Origin: Bacillota bacterium
Lineage (GTDB): Bacteria; Bacillota; Clostridia; Saccharofermentanales; DTU023
Direction of reading: 5' to 3'
Length of the DNA: 32,641 bases
Assembly: GCA_023622515.1 (NCBI GenBank)
Contig: JAMNZB010000021.1
Location: forward strand, 1 to 32,641
The stretch's first letter is position 1. Every line of letters begins with the position of its first letter. Of this stretch, positions 17,256-27,508 are shown piece after piece. Made by a program: the position numbers and the translations under genes. A model generated the notes under the pieces. It saw only the letters and a list, made by a program, of their open reading frames with translations. It searched no databases and was not told the DNA's origin.

Positions 17256-18668
17256 TTATTTCACCTCATCTTCTTTTACATTTGCTTCTTGGTCTTCTCC
17301 GCGGTACATGAATTCATCGACCAGCTCATCACGAATCCGGTTGAGTTCCTCACGGGGTAAGATGCGGAGCAGGTCCCAACCGAGATCAAGTGTTTCTATG
17401 ATGCCTCTATCTGTGGTAAAGCCTTGATCAACATAGCGCATATCAAATTCCCTGCTAAATTTGGCAAAGGCCTTATCCGCATCGCTCAAGGCTGTTTCGC
17501 CAAGAATTGTCGCCAGCTCAGAGGCTTGTCTTCCTCTTGCAACCCCGGCATAAATTTGGTTCATAGTGGCAGCATGGTCTTTTCTTGTTTTGCCCTCACC
17601 AATGCCTTTATCTTTGAGACGGGAAAGTGATGGTAAAACATTGATAGGCGGCTCGATATTTCTGTTCTCGAGTTCTCTGGAGAGGATAATCTGTCCTTCT
17701 GTAATATAACCTGTTAAGTCAGGAATGGGGTGGGTGATGTCGTCTTCCGGCATGGTAAGAATCGGAATTTGTGTAATCGATCCTTTGCTACCGCGGATTC
17801 GTCCTGCCCGCTCATAAATCTGTGAAAGGTCTGTATAAAGATAGCCGGGATAGCCACGGCGGCCGGGAACTTCTTTACGAGCTGCGGAAACTTCACGGAG
17901 AGCATCCGCGTAGTTGGTCATATCGGTTAAAATAACTAAGACGTGCATGTCTTTTTCAAAAGCCAGATACTCCGCTGCGGTAAGGGCCAGTCTTGGTGTT
18001 GAAATTCGCTCAATACTGGGATCATCCGCCAGATTGATAAAGAGAACCGCACGGTCTAAGGCACCGCTTTCCCTAAAGTCATTTGTGAAGTAGGCAGCTT
18101 CCTCAAAGGTAATTCCCATGGCCGCAAAGATGACCGCAAAACGCTCATCACTGCCAAGTACTTTGGCCTGGCGGGCAATTTGTGCCGCAAGTTGGTTATG
18201 GGGCATACCTGAACCGGAAAATATAGGTAGTTTTTGTCCGCGTACCAGCGTATTCAAGCCATCAATAACCGAAACTCCGGTTTGAATAAATTCAGCAGGA
18301 TATTCTCGGGCATAGGGGTTAATCGGAAGCCCGTTAACATCGCGGTACTCATCAGCAATAATTTTCGGACCGCCGTCTATAGGCCGGCCGATACCGTCAA
18401 AAACACGCCCGATCATACTTTCTGAGACACCGAATTCTTGCGGGCGACCGGTAAAGCGAACAGTCGTGTCGCGAATATTGATACCGGTTGTCCCTTCAAA
18501 AATTTGTACCAGGGCATATCCTTCGCCAACCTCCAGAACCTTACCACGACGGGTTTCACCGTTTTGTAGACGAACGTCTACAAGTTCCTCATATTTAACC
18601 CCTTCCACCTCAGTGACCAAAATCAGGGGGCCGGAAATCTCTCGTATGGTTTGATATTCTTTAATCAT
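17256..18668 (-). CDS. atpB: V-type ATPase subunit B (non-catalytic)
   Basis: A 470-residue regulatory nucleotide-binding subunit that alternates with subunit A in the hexameric head. The N-terminal barrel begins [18 protein letters not shown]. The degenerate P-loop is [18 protein letters not shown] near residue 150, lacking the Walker lysine as in all V-type B subunits. [18 protein letters not shown] and [12 protein letters not shown] follow. Its ATG directly abuts the subunit A stop, and the ribosome binding site GGAGGG lies inside the end of A, so translation is coupled. Family length is normal. Confidence 0.97.
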   Translation of the reverse strand: MIKEYQTIREISGPLILVTEVEGVKYEELVDVRLQNGETRRGKVLEVGEGYALVQIFEGTTGINIRDTTVRFTGRPQEFGVSESMIGRVFDGIGRPIDGGPKIIADEYRDVNGLPINPYAREYPAEFIQTGVSVIDGLNTLVRGQKLPIFSGSGMPHNQLAAQIARQAKVLGSDERFAVIFAAMGITFEEAAYFTNDFRESGALDRAVLFINLADDPSIERISTPRLALTAAEYLAFEKDMHVLVILTDMTNYADALREVSAARKEVPGRRGYPGYLYTDLSQIYERAGRIRGSKGSITQIPILTMPEDDITHPIPDLTGYITEGQIILSRELENRNIEPPINVLPSLSRLKDKGIGEGKTRKDHAATMNQIYAGVARGRQASELATILGETALSDADKAFAKFSREFDMRYVDQGFTTDRGIIETLDLGWDLLRILPREELNRIRDELVDEFMYRGEDQEANVKEDEVK

Positions 18669-20417
18669 TTAGCCCTCCCTCTTCTCGAGTAATCTTTCAA
18701 ACTCATCGTTAATATCTTCATGAATTGCCTCAATTTCCGCCAGGCGGTCTTCCTCAACATAACGCATGCGGGAAATTTTCCCGTTGACCTTCAAAGAGCT
18801 GATCTCCGAGAGATAAGCCCCCTTATCCAATGCCTTTTGGGCTTTATCATAGAAGGCTAAAATAATAGAAAGCATGGCGTTTTGTTTTGCCGCTGAACAA
18901 TAGGTATCCACTTCATCAAAAGCATTTTGTTGGAGGAAGTCCTCTCTAAGTGATTTTGCCGTGAATAGTTTTAGCTGGTCTTCATCGGAAAGTGAGTCTT
19001 GTCCAACCAGGCGGACGATTTCTTGCAACTGTTCTTCTTCCTGTAAAAGGCGCATGGCCATTTTCCGTTTATCTGAGAATCCTTCGAACATACCATCCAT
19101 GTAGCTATCAATTTTTGTTTGATAGAGTGAATAGGAGGTGAGCCAGTTAATTGCCGGGAAGTGCCTGGCATGGGATAAAGCATAGTCCAGTCCCCAGAAT
19201 ACCTTGACAATACGCAGGGTTGACTGGGTAACCGGCTCAGAAAGGTCGCCGCCCGGAGGCGAAACAGCGCCGATAATACTAAGCGAACCTTCACGGTTAT
19301 CTTGGCCTAAACATTTTACCAGGCCGGCGCGTTCATAGAAATCTGCAACACGCGAAGAGAGGTAGGCAGGGTAGCCTTCATCCCCGGGCATCTCTTCAAG
19401 ACGACCGCTCATTTCACGCATGGCCTCCGCCCACCTTGAGGTGGAGTCCGCCATCAAGGCAACAGAGTAGCCCATGTCCCTGAAAAACTCAGCAATGGTA
19501 ACACCTGTATAAACCGAAGCCTCCCGTGCCGCAACAGGCATATTTGACGTATTGGCTATGAGAACAACTTTGTTCATCAGGGGTTTGCCCGTATTGGGAT
19601 CTTCGAGTTCCGGGAATTCCATGAGAACGTCTGTCATTTCATTCCCCCGCTCTCCACAACCAACATAAACAATAACATCGGCATCCGCCCATTTTGCAAG
19701 TTGGTGCTGGATAACCGTTTTACCTGAGCCGAAAGGACCCGGAATAGCCGCCGTTCCCCCTTTAGCAACGGGGAAAAAGGAGTCTATGACCCGTTGTCCG
19801 GTAATTAACGGAGCAATTGGATCGATTTTATTCGTGTAGGGCCTGCCCTTACGAACCGGCCATTTTTGCAACATGTTTATTTCCTGACCGGCAATCACCG
19901 CAATCGTTTCCTCAACGGTAAAAGAACCGGATTCAATGCGTTCAAGCTTTCCGGAAATTCCGGGGGGAACCATAATCCTGGTTTCAATAATATCGGTTTC
20001 TTGTACCGTACCAAGAATATCCCCTGCGACAAGCTCTGTACCGACTTCGGCTACAGGCTTAAAATCCCATTTTTTCTCTCTATCAATAGCCGGTGCCGTA
20101 ACTCCCTTGCCTAAAAAGGCTCCGGATAAATCCGCAAGTTTACTGAGCGGACGTTGAATACCATCATAAAATTGGCCTATTAGGCCCGGCCCTAACTCTA
20201 CCGAAAGCGGCATGTTTGTTGTTACCACTTCCTCCCCCGGTCCGATACCGGTTGTTTCTTCGTACACCTGAATGGATGCCTTATCATCATGCATTTCAAT
20301 AACTTCACCGATCAGTCTGTCTGCCGAGACTTCTACGACGTCGTATATTTTTGCATCATCCATATTTATTGCTTCGACCAAAGGTCCTGATACCTTTGTA
20401 ATTATGCCCTTTTTCAA
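18669..20417 (-). CDS. atpA: V-type ATPase subunit A (catalytic)
   Basis: A 582-residue catalytic subunit. Walker A is [17 protein letters not shown] near residue 226. The Walker B-adjacent segment is [28 protein letters not shown], shown here only in part: [13 protein letters not shown]. The non-homologous region typical of V/A-type A subunits, lacking in F-type beta, lies about residues 110-190. The initiation codon is TTG: GAGG sits six bases upstream of it and the protein begins [14 protein letters not shown], as expected for the family. Subunit F precedes it by 31 bases and B follows with no gap. It may synthesise or hydrolyse ATP depending on the ion gradient. Confidence 0.97.
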   Translation of the reverse strand: MKKGIITKVSGPLVEAINMDDAKIYDVVEVSADRLIGEVIEMHDDKASIQVYEETTGIGPGEEVVTTNMPLSVELGPGLIGQFYDGIQRPLSKLADLSGAFLGKGVTAPAIDREKKWDFKPVAEVGTELVAGDILGTVQETDIIETRIMVPPGISGKLERIESGSFTVEETIAVIAGQEINMLQKWPVRKGRPYTNKIDPIAPLITGQRVIDSFFPVAKGGTAAIPGPFGSGKTVIQHQLAKWADADVIVYVGCGERGNEMTDVLMEFPELEDPNTGKPLMNKVVLIANTSNMPVAAREASVYTGVTIAEFFRDMGYSVALMADSTSRWAEAMREMSGRLEEMPGDEGYPAYLSSRVADFYERAGLVKCLGQDNREGSLSIIGAVSPPGGDLSEPVTQSTLRIVKVFWGLDYALSHARHFPAINWLTSYSLYQTKIDSYMDGMFEGFSDKRKMAMRLLQEEEQLQEIVRLVGQDSLSDEDQLKLFTAKSLREDFLQQNAFDEVDTYCSAAKQNAMLSIILAFYDKAQKALDKGAYLSEISSLKVNGKISRMRYVEEDRLAEIEAIHEDINDEFERLLEKREG

Positions 20418-20448
20418 TGAAGACCTCGCTTTCTTTCCCTCGCAGAAA

Positions 20449-20760
20449 TTACTTCAAAATATTATGCCCGACGGCTTTTTCTACTCGTTTTTGGATGGCC
20501 TCCATGCCAATACCTAAACTACCTTGCCGGTCCGGGATAAAAATAATCGCCGGAAGTATCTTTTCTGCATACCGTCGAATTGTATCCGGAACTTGCTCTG
20601 CCATACGCTCCGTAATATATATTACCGCAGCCTCTTCTCTTGCCAGCTTATCTATTGCATTACGAATCTGGTCAGAGGTTTCCGGCGTGTGCACTTCAAG
20701 TCCTAAGGCACGAAACCCTAACACCGATTCTCTGTCTCCTATAACTGCAACCTTATGCAT
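20449..20760 (-). CDS. atpF: V-type ATPase subunit F
   Basis: A 103-residue central-stalk protein that docks on subunit [21 protein letters not shown] is the standard beginning, and the Rossmann-like alternation ends in [16 protein letters not shown] and [13 protein letters not shown] chose ATG 20760, preceded six bases upstream by AGGAAG; a GTG at 20775 would add five residues with a ribosome binding site that is too close. It sits between C and A, as in other Firmicute V-ATPase operons. Confidence 0.92.
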   Translation of the reverse strand: MHKVAVIGDRESVLGFRALGLEVHTPETSDQIRNAIDKLAREEAAVIYITERMAEQVPDTIRRYAEKILPAIIFIPDRQGSLGIGMEAIQKRVEKAVGHNILK

Positions 20761-20789
20761 CTCTTGCTTCCTCACTTCCTTATCTCACA

Positions 20790-21800
20790 CTAATCAACAA
20801 CCCGTAATCGCTTACGCCTTTGCTTTGTGCTAAGGCCACTTTGAAGAGCTATTAACAAGGTACGCAGATTTTGAATTTCAAGTGTTCTTTTGATGTAATA
20901 GGCCAAAAGAACTTCCGGTCCAAAGGTGAGACGATTTGCCCTATCGGCAAATTCTAAGCTCTGTACATCCTTCGCTTTTTCAAGGATACCGATATCTTCT
21001 TCCACAAGAGCTTTTTCCCAAGCCTTACTGATGGCATCACTTGCGCCATGCATAACAAGGTTACGTGCGCTAGGTAAATCCGGACGATGATAGGCTTTAA
21101 GAAGTTCTGTATGACTGATTTTTCCCCCTTCAATTAGGGCAAGTTCCAACCAATCCACCGCTTTTCTTGACCGCTTCATACGAAGAAAAATCAGAAGATT
21201 GACAAAATCAATCTGTTCTACTATCCAGTCCAGAAGTAAATCTGACCGGAGGCTTCGAACAAGTTCGAGCTTTTCTCTATATAGAGCCTTATCAAGAAGT
21301 GCTTCAACCCGCTCCGGATCACCGTATGCAGCCAAATCCTTTTGCACTTCGAAAAGAACTAACTCTTCTCCTTCTGCCTTAAGATTTTCCTGCGGATGTC
21401 GCAGCAGGCTTTCAAGCCATTTAATATCTTGTCCATCCACGTCTACAAGCAAATGCTCCAAATCTTGCCCCAGTAGAACTATTTTTATCAAAACTTTTAA
21501 GTTGTGGTAGATATCTTCGAGAGAAATCAGCCTCAAAATCGGACTTCCCTCAGCAACATCACCTAGTTCCCGCCGTAAACGCCCGGCCTCTGCTTGCAAA
21601 CTTTCTTCCGGCGAAGTATATCCGTCATCCAGACGGCTACCGTAGGCACTTTCTTGTAAAAGCTTCCTCGCTTCTTCGTAAGTTTCCGCTTGTAAAAATT
21701 GCGCCCTTTCCGCCCTGCTCAGCAGGCGTTTTTCGAATAGTCGAACGCGTGTTGAGGCATAGGCGTAATCTTCCGGTTTTTTAAATATCTTTTTCGCCAT
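20790..21800 (-). CDS. atpC: V-type ATPase subunit C (d-type connector)
   Basis: A 336-residue helical protein that couples the central stalk to the K ring. It matches the V/A-type subunit C family in length and in the start KKPEDYAYASTRVRLFEKRLL. A regularly repeated three-lobe helical pattern follows, with SLEDIYHNLKVLIKI near 115 and RTLLIALQSGLSTKQRRKRL at the end. Two ATGs adjoin (21803 and 21800); GAGG is six bases from the second, which I prefer. Six to nine bases separate it from the end of E. Confidence 0.9.
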   Translation of the reverse strand: MAKKIFKKPEDYAYASTRVRLFEKRLLSRAERAQFLQAETYEEARKLLQESAYGSRLDDGYTSPEESLQAEAGRLRRELGDVAEGSPILRLISLEDIYHNLKVLIKIVLLGQDLEHLLVDVDGQDIKWLESLLRHPQENLKAEGEELVLFEVQKDLAAYGDPERVEALLDKALYREKLELVRSLRSDLLLDWIVEQIDFVNLLIFLRMKRSRKAVDWLELALIEGGKISHTELLKAYHRPDLPSARNLVMHGASDAISKAWEKALVEEDIGILEKAKDVQSLEFADRANRLTFGPEVLLAYYIKRTLEIQNLRTLLIALQSGLSTKQRRKRLRVVD

Positions 21801-21809
21801 CATCCACCT

Positions 21810-22358
21810 CTATGTTTCTTGCATCAAGGCAATAATTTTATGCTCTAATTCATCACGCTGGTAGTCAAGAATCTCTATATAATCATACTTTTCACTGACG
21901 CCACCGCGTTTTAAAGCAAAACCAACCTTCATTCTTGCATCATATTCCACAGGAATGTCATCGGGAAGCTGTATATTTCTTCCCACAGGAAGGACTAAAA
22001 CATCACCGGTTTCCGGACGATACGTTTCTAGACGTTTTTGAATTAAACCGGAAAGTTCCTCATCACTCATTTGTAACAGTTTTTCTTTTGCCTTATCCAA
22101 TACGGTCGTCAAAAGTTCTTGTTGTGCCGCAAGCACAGTATCTCTCGCCTTGAGCTCAGCTCCGGCTATAATCTGCTCATGCAAAGAGCCGGCCTTATCT
22201 TTTGCGTAGGCAATTTGCCGTTTAATTTCTTCCTCAACCTGATTCTGTACTCTTGCCAAATATGCTTCGTTTTCTCTCCTTGCCTTGTCGAGGACCGCCT
22301 CCGCTTCATCTTGAGCTTCTAGCATTATTTTATTCTTAATGTTATCCAAATTTGACAT
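21810..22358 (-). CDS. atpE: V-type ATPase subunit E (peripheral stalk)
   Basis: A 182-residue stator protein. The N-terminal 100 residues are a long charged helix with many Glu, Lys and Ala (LEAQDEAEAVLDKARRENEA) that pairs with subunit G/H as a right-handed coiled coil. The C-terminal globular part contains DVLVLPVGRNIQLPDDI and GVSEKYDYIEILDYQRDELE. I chose ATG 22358 because GAGG is six bases upstream; ATG 22364 directly abuts that GAGG. It follows the K gene by 26 bases. Confidence 0.9.
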   Translation of the reverse strand: MSNLDNIKNKIMLEAQDEAEAVLDKARRENEAYLARVQNQVEEEIKRQIAYAKDKAGSLHEQIIAGAELKARDTVLAAQQELLTTVLDKAKEKLLQMSDEELSGLIQKRLETYRPETGDVLVLPVGRNIQLPDDIPVEYDARMKVGFALKRGGVSEKYDYIEILDYQRDELEHKIIALMQET

Positions 22359-22384
22359 AGTCATCCTCGATTTCTATATGCAGA

Positions 22385-22861
<477 letters not shown>

Positions 22862-22887
22862 TTAGAACTTAATTTTCTATTTCTTAT

Positions 22888-22906
22888 AATTTAGCAAGGC
22901 TAAATT
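22888..22906 (-). promoter_or_regulatory. Perfect hairpin in the I-K intercistronic gap
   Basis: AATTTAGC and GCTAAATT form eight perfect pairs around a three-base loop, about 29 bases ahead of the K ribosome binding site. No T-run follows, so it is not a standard terminator. It could protect the downstream mRNA from decay or mark a processing site. Confidence 0.45.
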
Positions 22907-22915
22907 TATAAAACC

Positions 22916-22949
22916 ATGTGTATCAAACTGTGTACCAACTGTGTACCAT
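22916..22949 (-). repeat. Three 11-nt repeats ahead of subunit K
   Basis: On the plus strand the units are ATGTGTATCAA (22916-22926), CTGTGTACCAA (22928-22938) and CTGTGTACCAT (22939-22949). Units two and three are tandem, and the first is separated by one extra A. The near-11 spacing puts each copy on one face of DNA. Neither an IS nor a known element is recognised. Confidence 0.5.
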
Positions 22950-22981
22950 TACTTCTTCTGTTTCTTATATATCAACACATC

Positions 22982-24934
22982 CTATTGCACATCAACATAT
23001 TCACTCTCTGCCCGGAATTTTTTGAAAGGGATACCACCGCCTTCAAAAAACTTCCCGAAAAACTCTACGTAAATCAAGCGCAAGGAGTGAACATAGGCCG
23101 AAAGGCCGGATAAGAAGATATTAAAGGGGTGGAATATCAAAATGATGACCAGGGCAAGCAGGGTGCCGGGAAGGCTACCTGCGAGCATACCGGCAATCAT
23201 GTTTACCGCATAGCCGATAAAGCCGCCGGACATGGCAAGGGCAGCAAGACGGGCATAGGAAACAATGTCACCAATCCACGATGATGCCCCATACACGTTA
23301 TAGAGCCCCCAGGCAAAACGGGCGAAACCTTTTTCATCGCGGGCCGAGAAAAGGAGAACAAGAAGCAAGCCGGCTATAGCAAAGACAGCGGCTACTTTAC
23401 TACCGAACTCACCAATACCCAGGTTCGCTCCGAAGAGAACAAGGCCGAAGCCGATAACCGCCATAAACCAGCTGACCACATCAGCAACCAGTGCTAGATA
23501 ATCCTTATCCCGAATGGTCATATAACCTTTCATGCCCAAGGCGAAAAAGAGCATGACCACACCGAATATCAGAGAAAAGAATAGGATTTCATCTGTTTGT
23601 TCTGTCGGACTAATAATCCCCGGTATGGAAAGGGCAAAGAAACTACCAAAGAGACCACCAATAATCGTTGAGGGAACACCCAGGATTTGGAAAAACCGCA
23701 TGGTTCTCCTTGTTGACTCTTTAAGATTGAATAATTTCAGGGCCAAGCTGCTTAGCAGAAGCAAAACAAGACCATACCCCATATCGCCAAGCATAATACC
23801 AAAACAGACGGCATACCAGGGCATGACAACACCGGTCGGATCAATCTCATCATAGCGGGGGGTGGCGAAGGTCTGGACAACATCCTCAAAAGGTTCGACC
23901 AAGGCATTATTCTTCAGAAGAACAGGAACTTCTTCCACCTCTGCATCATCTCGCTCTACACTCTCTATTTGCAGATCATAGGGCTGACTTAAAGTTTTGG
24001 CTAGAAGTTCTGCAAATTCCTCTTTGCGTTCCAGGGGCACATATAGTTTTAATAAAAACACATGCCGGCCACTAATAAAGTTTTCCCGGGCAAGAAATTG
24101 TACTTCCTTGTTCCGTAACCATTCCGCCTTCAGCTTAATGTCACCGAGGCTGCTTTCAGAAATTTTCTGTAAATTAGCTTGTAGCTGTTGATTTTCTGCT
24201 TCCAGCTCAAGAATTCTCTGCTCATAGTCTTTTATCAACTCAGAGGGGGTCTTCTCTTTTGCCATACTTTTCGCTGTGTAGCCTGATTGACGCAAAAGAT
24301 CTTGAATTTCTGCTGCTTCTGTATCAGTAAATAGCAACAAGAAATACAGGCATTTATCATCACCGGCAAGAATTTCTAAAAAACTTTCCTCTGTCTTAGC
24401 CAGTTCCCGGCGGAAACTGTCTTCTGCTCTTTTCGAAATGGTACCCAGGGCATACTGCACAGTTTTTAAGGCGTCAAGATCAGCAAGTGAAACATCCAAT
24501 TTGCCATATGGAAAGAGAGTATCTTTTTGTTCCCGCAGCATAGATATTTCATCTTTATTTTTCTCAATCTTTCTCGTTACTCTGCGAATCTCGTCGCAGA
24601 CAGCCGTAACATCCAATTTTTTTGCTCGCTCTTCAAATTCTTCAAAAGAAATTTTCGGAAGACCGGAATTTAAGCTAGCCAACAGCCCTTGCGGAGGCAT
24701 ACTCTCTTCTACACTAGCAACAGCAAGCTCAAGACGGTCAATCTCTTCACGAACAGCTGTTTGCTCAAGCTGTACTTCGTCTGTACAGAGAAGATTTTCG
24801 TATTCCTCTGCAGAAAACTCTTTATCAACCTCAACAAAGTGAACATCTCCCATTGTTTGGAGGGCTTTCAGTAAACCTGTCTTTTCTTCCGTAAAAGCCG
24901 TTAGCTTAGCACGGGCCATCTTAACTATTGCCAT
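22982..24934 (-). CDS. atpI: V-type ATPase subunit I (membrane stator, a-type)
   Basis: A 650-residue protein. The first half (about 1-330) is cytoplasmic and largely coiled coil, binding the peripheral stalks. The C-terminal half has about eight membrane spans and carries the ion half-channels, with PWYAVCFGIMLGDMGYGLVL near 375, GGLFGSFF, SYARLAALAMSGGFIGYAVN near 555 and SLRLIYVEFFGKFFEGGG near 630, which are strongly conserved in the family. The essential Arg is in the YARLAAL segment. The start MAIVKM is the usual N-terminus. The gene overlaps the preceding stalk gene by 14 bases. Confidence 0.96.
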   Translation of the reverse strand: MAIVKMARAKLTAFTEEKTGLLKALQTMGDVHFVEVDKEFSAEEYENLLCTDEVQLEQTAVREEIDRLELAVASVEESMPPQGLLASLNSGLPKISFEEFEERAKKLDVTAVCDEIRRVTRKIEKNKDEISMLREQKDTLFPYGKLDVSLADLDALKTVQYALGTISKRAEDSFRRELAKTEESFLEILAGDDKCLYFLLLFTDTEAAEIQDLLRQSGYTAKSMAKEKTPSELIKDYEQRILELEAENQQLQANLQKISESSLGDIKLKAEWLRNKEVQFLARENFISGRHVFLLKLYVPLERKEEFAELLAKTLSQPYDLQIESVERDDAEVEEVPVLLKNNALVEPFEDVVQTFATPRYDEIDPTGVVMPWYAVCFGIMLGDMGYGLVLLLLSSLALKLFNLKESTRRTMRFFQILGVPSTIIGGLFGSFFALSIPGIISPTEQTDEILFFSLIFGVVMLFFALGMKGYMTIRDKDYLALVADVVSWFMAVIGFGLVLFGANLGIGEFGSKVAAVFAIAGLLLVLLFSARDEKGFARFAWGLYNVYGASSWIGDIVSYARLAALAMSGGFIGYAVNMIAGMLAGSLPGTLLALVIILIFHPFNIFLSGLSAYVHSLRLIYVEFFGKFFEGGGIPFKKFRAESEYVDVQ

Positions 24935-25244
24935 ACTGCTTCACCACTTTCACAACATAGTCCACCGCTTTCTCTAAACGGGCGGCTTCTACTTCTTGAA
25001 AAACAGCTGCCTTCTCTTTTGCCTCAAGCAAAAGAGGACTGGCCTGCTCTTCGGCGCTCGCCTGTGCAGCTTGAAGGATAGAATCGATCTCTTGATTGGC
25101 TTTGCACCACAAGTCATCACTGAGCCTAGCTGCTTCCGCTTCCAGACTTTTTGAATCAGCTTCTGCTTTCACGTGGGCATCTTTTAAAAGCTCTGCGGCT
25201 TTCTGTTCAACTTCAAAAATTGCCCTTATCGCTTCTTTTGCCAT
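24921..25244 (-). CDS. V-type ATPase small stalk subunit (G/H type)
   Basis: A 107-residue, almost entirely helical, charged protein: MAKEAIRAIFEVEQKAAELL, then Ala/Glu/Lys-rich heptads to the end. This fits the peripheral-stalk partner of subunit E (called G, H or NtpF in different species). It is the first gene of the operon and overlaps subunit I by 14 bases. GAGGGGAGAGG precedes ATG. Sequence conservation in this family is low, so assignment rests on operon position, size and coiled-coil character. Confidence 0.82.
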   Translation of the reverse strand: MAKEAIRAIFEVEQKAAELLKDAHVKAEADSKSLEAEAARLSDDLWCKANQEIDSILQAAQASAEEQASPLLLEAKEKAAVFQEVEAARLEKAVDYVVKVVKQYGNS

Positions 25245-25283
25245 AAACCTCTCCCCTCTATTAATATTATGAATAATTTTGAA

Positions 25284-25296
25284 TAATACTGTATTA
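25284..25296. promoter_or_regulatory. Dyad downstream of the V-ATPase promoter
   Basis: TAATAC-T-GTATTA is a perfect 6+6 palindrome in the V-ATPase leader, close to the expected transcription start. The surrounding stretch repeats GAATAAT and is very AT-rich, so symmetry by chance is possible. Confidence 0.3.
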
Positions 25297-25312
25297 ATAA
25301 CCGCATTGGTGA

Positions 25313-25341
25313 ATATTATTGCTATACGTCAATAATTGTAA
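25313..25341 (-). promoter_or_regulatory. Putative V-ATPase operon promoter
   Basis: On the minus strand TTACAA (4 of 6) is followed after exactly 17 bases by TAATAT (4 of 6), 69 bases before the first gene's ATG. The rest of the 250-base gap (25342-25494) holds no gene and no clear terminator for the MATE gene. Confidence 0.45.
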
Positions 25342-25494
25342 CATGATTCTCCCTTTATCGCACCATTAACTATCTATTATTTAAGAAAAATTTGTTAAAA
25401 ATGGATAAATCGAGTACCTCTTGCGCCGGTAGAACAAGGGAGAGAACTTGCTTGCTGCTTCTTGCGAGAGCTATCCGGCCAATGCATTCAAGGC

Positions 25495-26880
25495 TTATAT
25501 TGTTTCTGCTTCCTCCTTCATGCCGGTTTGCCTATCCATCCGTAATTCCTTGCGCCATTTACCAAAAAAGAAGAAACTAGCTGAAATGCTCGTACCGATA
25601 ACCCAGCCTATGGGGTAGGAAAAGTAAAGATACTCTTTACCAAAATTAGCTGCCAGATAGTAGGCAATAGGAACTCTTGTTCCCAACAAGGATAGCAGAC
25701 TGGAAATAAGCGGAATATTAGCTTGCCCCGCTCCACGCAGCATACCGTTAAAGGTAAAGAGGAAGGCTAAAATAAAGTAAAAGGGTAAGATTGTCCGCAA
25801 ATAAATATGACCGGCCTCAATCATGGCCGAATCATCACCAAATAAGCGTAGCAGATAGGGAATCAGCGGATAGGTTACAAGGGCCGTTGCCAGGGCAATA
25901 CCTGCCGTTAATAGCAGAGAGCTTTTCAGCCCCTCTTGGACACGATGAAATTTATTGGCCCCGATATTTTGACCGGTATATGTAGTCGTTGCATTAGCAA
26001 AGGACTGAATCGGTAAAAATACCAAGAGGTCAATTTTATTGGCACTGTTAAAACCGGCCATGAAAGCCGAGCCGTAACTATTAATCAAGGACATCATGGC
26101 CATACTGCCAATGGAAAACATAGCATTTTGCAGGGAGCCCGGAATACCTAGGCGGAGGGCTTCTTTAAAAATATCCTTATGGAAAGGCATATTCTTAAAA
26201 TCGATTTTCATAAAATCATAGCGTTTGTTGATAATCAGAATCCCCAGAATCCAACTTAAGCTTTGGGCAATAATAGTCGCCAGGGCTGCCCCCCGTACCC
26301 CCATCCCTAGAGGGCCAACAAAAAGAAGGTCCAAGCCCAGATTAACAAAAGTGGATAGAATCAAAAGTTTTAATGAAGTAATGCTGTCGCCTAAACCCTG
26401 TAAAAATCCGGCATTGGCATTGTAGCCGATGGCAGCAAAGGCTCCAAAAAATACGACCTGCATATACTGCTCGGCAAGCACTAAGGTACCATCATCAGGC
26501 ACATTCAGAAACTCGAGGACATGGCCGACTGAAAAGATACCGATAAGGGAAAGGGGGATGACAATCGTAAAGCTGAACCTGTAGATTGTGCTGAAGATCA
26601 TATTGACTCGGTCATATCTCCTTGCCCCTACCGCTTGCGAAACCATAATAGTGGAAGCCATACCCAGGCCCATGAAGAGGGCAAACATGATGACCATGAA
26701 GGGAAATCCGGCACCAACGGCAGCTAAGGCCTTGGTTCCCAAGAGACGCCCAACAATAATACTGTCAGCAGTATTATAAAATTGTTGAAATATATTACCT
26801 AGAAGAAGGGGGATGGCAAAGGTCACCATTTTCTTCATGGGATGTCCTGTAGTCATATCTACGGCATGATTACTTCTCAT
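25495..26880 (-). CDS. MATE family multidrug/cation antiporter
   Basis: A 461-residue membrane protein with about twelve spans in two homologous halves. It uses an H+ or Na+ gradient to expel cationic or organic compounds. The signature region PLLLGNIFQQFYNTADSIIVG (cited in part: NIFQQFYNTADS, near residue 30) belongs to the NorM/DinF-like group typical of Clostridia. ALAAVGAGFPFM follows, and the second half repeats the pattern with NAMFSIGSMAMMSLINSYG. AGGAG lies eight bases before ATG. Substrate cannot be read from sequence. It precedes the V-ATPase operon on the same strand but has its own promoter. Confidence 0.92.
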   Translation of the reverse strand: MRSNHAVDMTTGHPMKKMVTFAIPLLLGNIFQQFYNTADSIIVGRLLGTKALAAVGAGFPFMVIMFALFMGLGMASTIMVSQAVGARRYDRVNMIFSTIYRFSFTIVIPLSLIGIFSVGHVLEFLNVPDDGTLVLAEQYMQVVFFGAFAAIGYNANAGFLQGLGDSITSLKLLILSTFVNLGLDLLFVGPLGMGVRGAALATIIAQSLSWILGILIINKRYDFMKIDFKNMPFHKDIFKEALRLGIPGSLQNAMFSIGSMAMMSLINSYGSAFMAGFNSANKIDLLVFLPIQSFANATTTYTGQNIGANKFHRVQEGLKSSLLLTAGIALATALVTYPLIPYLLRLFGDDSAMIEAGHIYLRTILPFYFILAFLFTFNGMLRGAGQANIPLISSLLSLLGTRVPIAYYLAANFGKEYLYFSYPIGWVIGTSISASFFFFGKWRKELRMDRQTGMKEEAETI

Positions 26881-26909
26881 ACATATCTCTCCTAACGTCG
26901 CGTTTTTTT

Positions 26910-26938
26910 AGTATAAGGCTAAAGCAGATTATTGGCAA
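26910..26938 (-). promoter_or_regulatory. Promoter of the MATE gene
   Basis: TTGCCA (5 of 6) and TATACT (5 of 6) are separated by exactly 17 bases on the minus strand, 30 bases ahead of the ATG. This is one of the best promoter matches in the window. Confidence 0.65.
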
Positions 26939-27066
26939 AGTTTTCTATCTTCTCGCTCACCGGAACTTATTGGGGTATTATAAGAACAGCGCCTTATTTT
27001 AGAGTGATTATTTTACCGAAATAAGCTACTTTCTTACTCTTAACCTGTCAAAAGGGGAGGTAATCA

Positions 27067-27306
27067 ATGGCAGAAGCAATTAAAAAAATCGACTTGCACG
27101 GTCTGACAACCTACCAAACTGAAATCGTTATAGAAGATGCCCTCCGGCAATCTTGGGGAGTTTATATTATTCGCCTCATCCACGGATATCATGGCGGGAC
27201 CGCCTTGCGTGACTTCATTTATAAGACTTATGAAAAAGATCCCCGCATCCTTCGCTTGGAGCGAATTAGTCCCGGAACTACTGACCTGCACCTGAAAGAG
27301 CTATAA
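27067..27306 (+). CDS. Small stand-alone Smr-domain protein
   Basis: A 79-residue protein that is almost entirely a Smr (small MutS-related) domain. It has the D9-L-H11-G12 motif near the start and IIRLIHGYHGGTALRDFI near residues 34-51, matching the second conserved HG-x-G-x-G-x-L block, here changed to HG-x-H-G-G-T-A-L. Smr domains act as nicking or RNA-cleaving nucleases in several proteins, and the role of short free versions is not established. GGGGAGG lies seven bases before ATG. It is transcribed alone or reads toward the LysR gene 260 bases away. Confidence 0.85.
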   Translation: MAEAIKKIDLHGLTTYQTEIVIEDALRQSWGVYIIRLIHGYHGGTALRDFIYKTYEKDPRILRLERISPGTTDLHLKEL

Positions 27307-27354
27307 GGCTTGCGGCTAACTCGATATTTTTTAACATGGGGCCGGAGGCTCTTG

Positions 27355-27377
27355 TATCATAATCTGTTTTTATGATA
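27355..27377. promoter_or_regulatory. Perfect inverted repeat upstream of the LysR gene
   Basis: TATCATAA and TTATGATA are perfect inverted arms around TCTGTTT, about 190 bases before the regulator. The size and symmetry fit a regulator binding site, but it is far from the promoter, and it could also form a weak stem in the Smr transcript. Confidence 0.35.
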
Positions 27378-27508
27378 ATAAAATTTCTCGCCAAGCCCTA
27401 GCCGGTTTAATTTTCAAGCCCGTATTTTCAGGGATTCCCCACATATATTGTCGCTTTTAATTTCTTAACCCGCTTTTTACATTCTATTTTATCAATCGTT
27501 TTTGAGTA

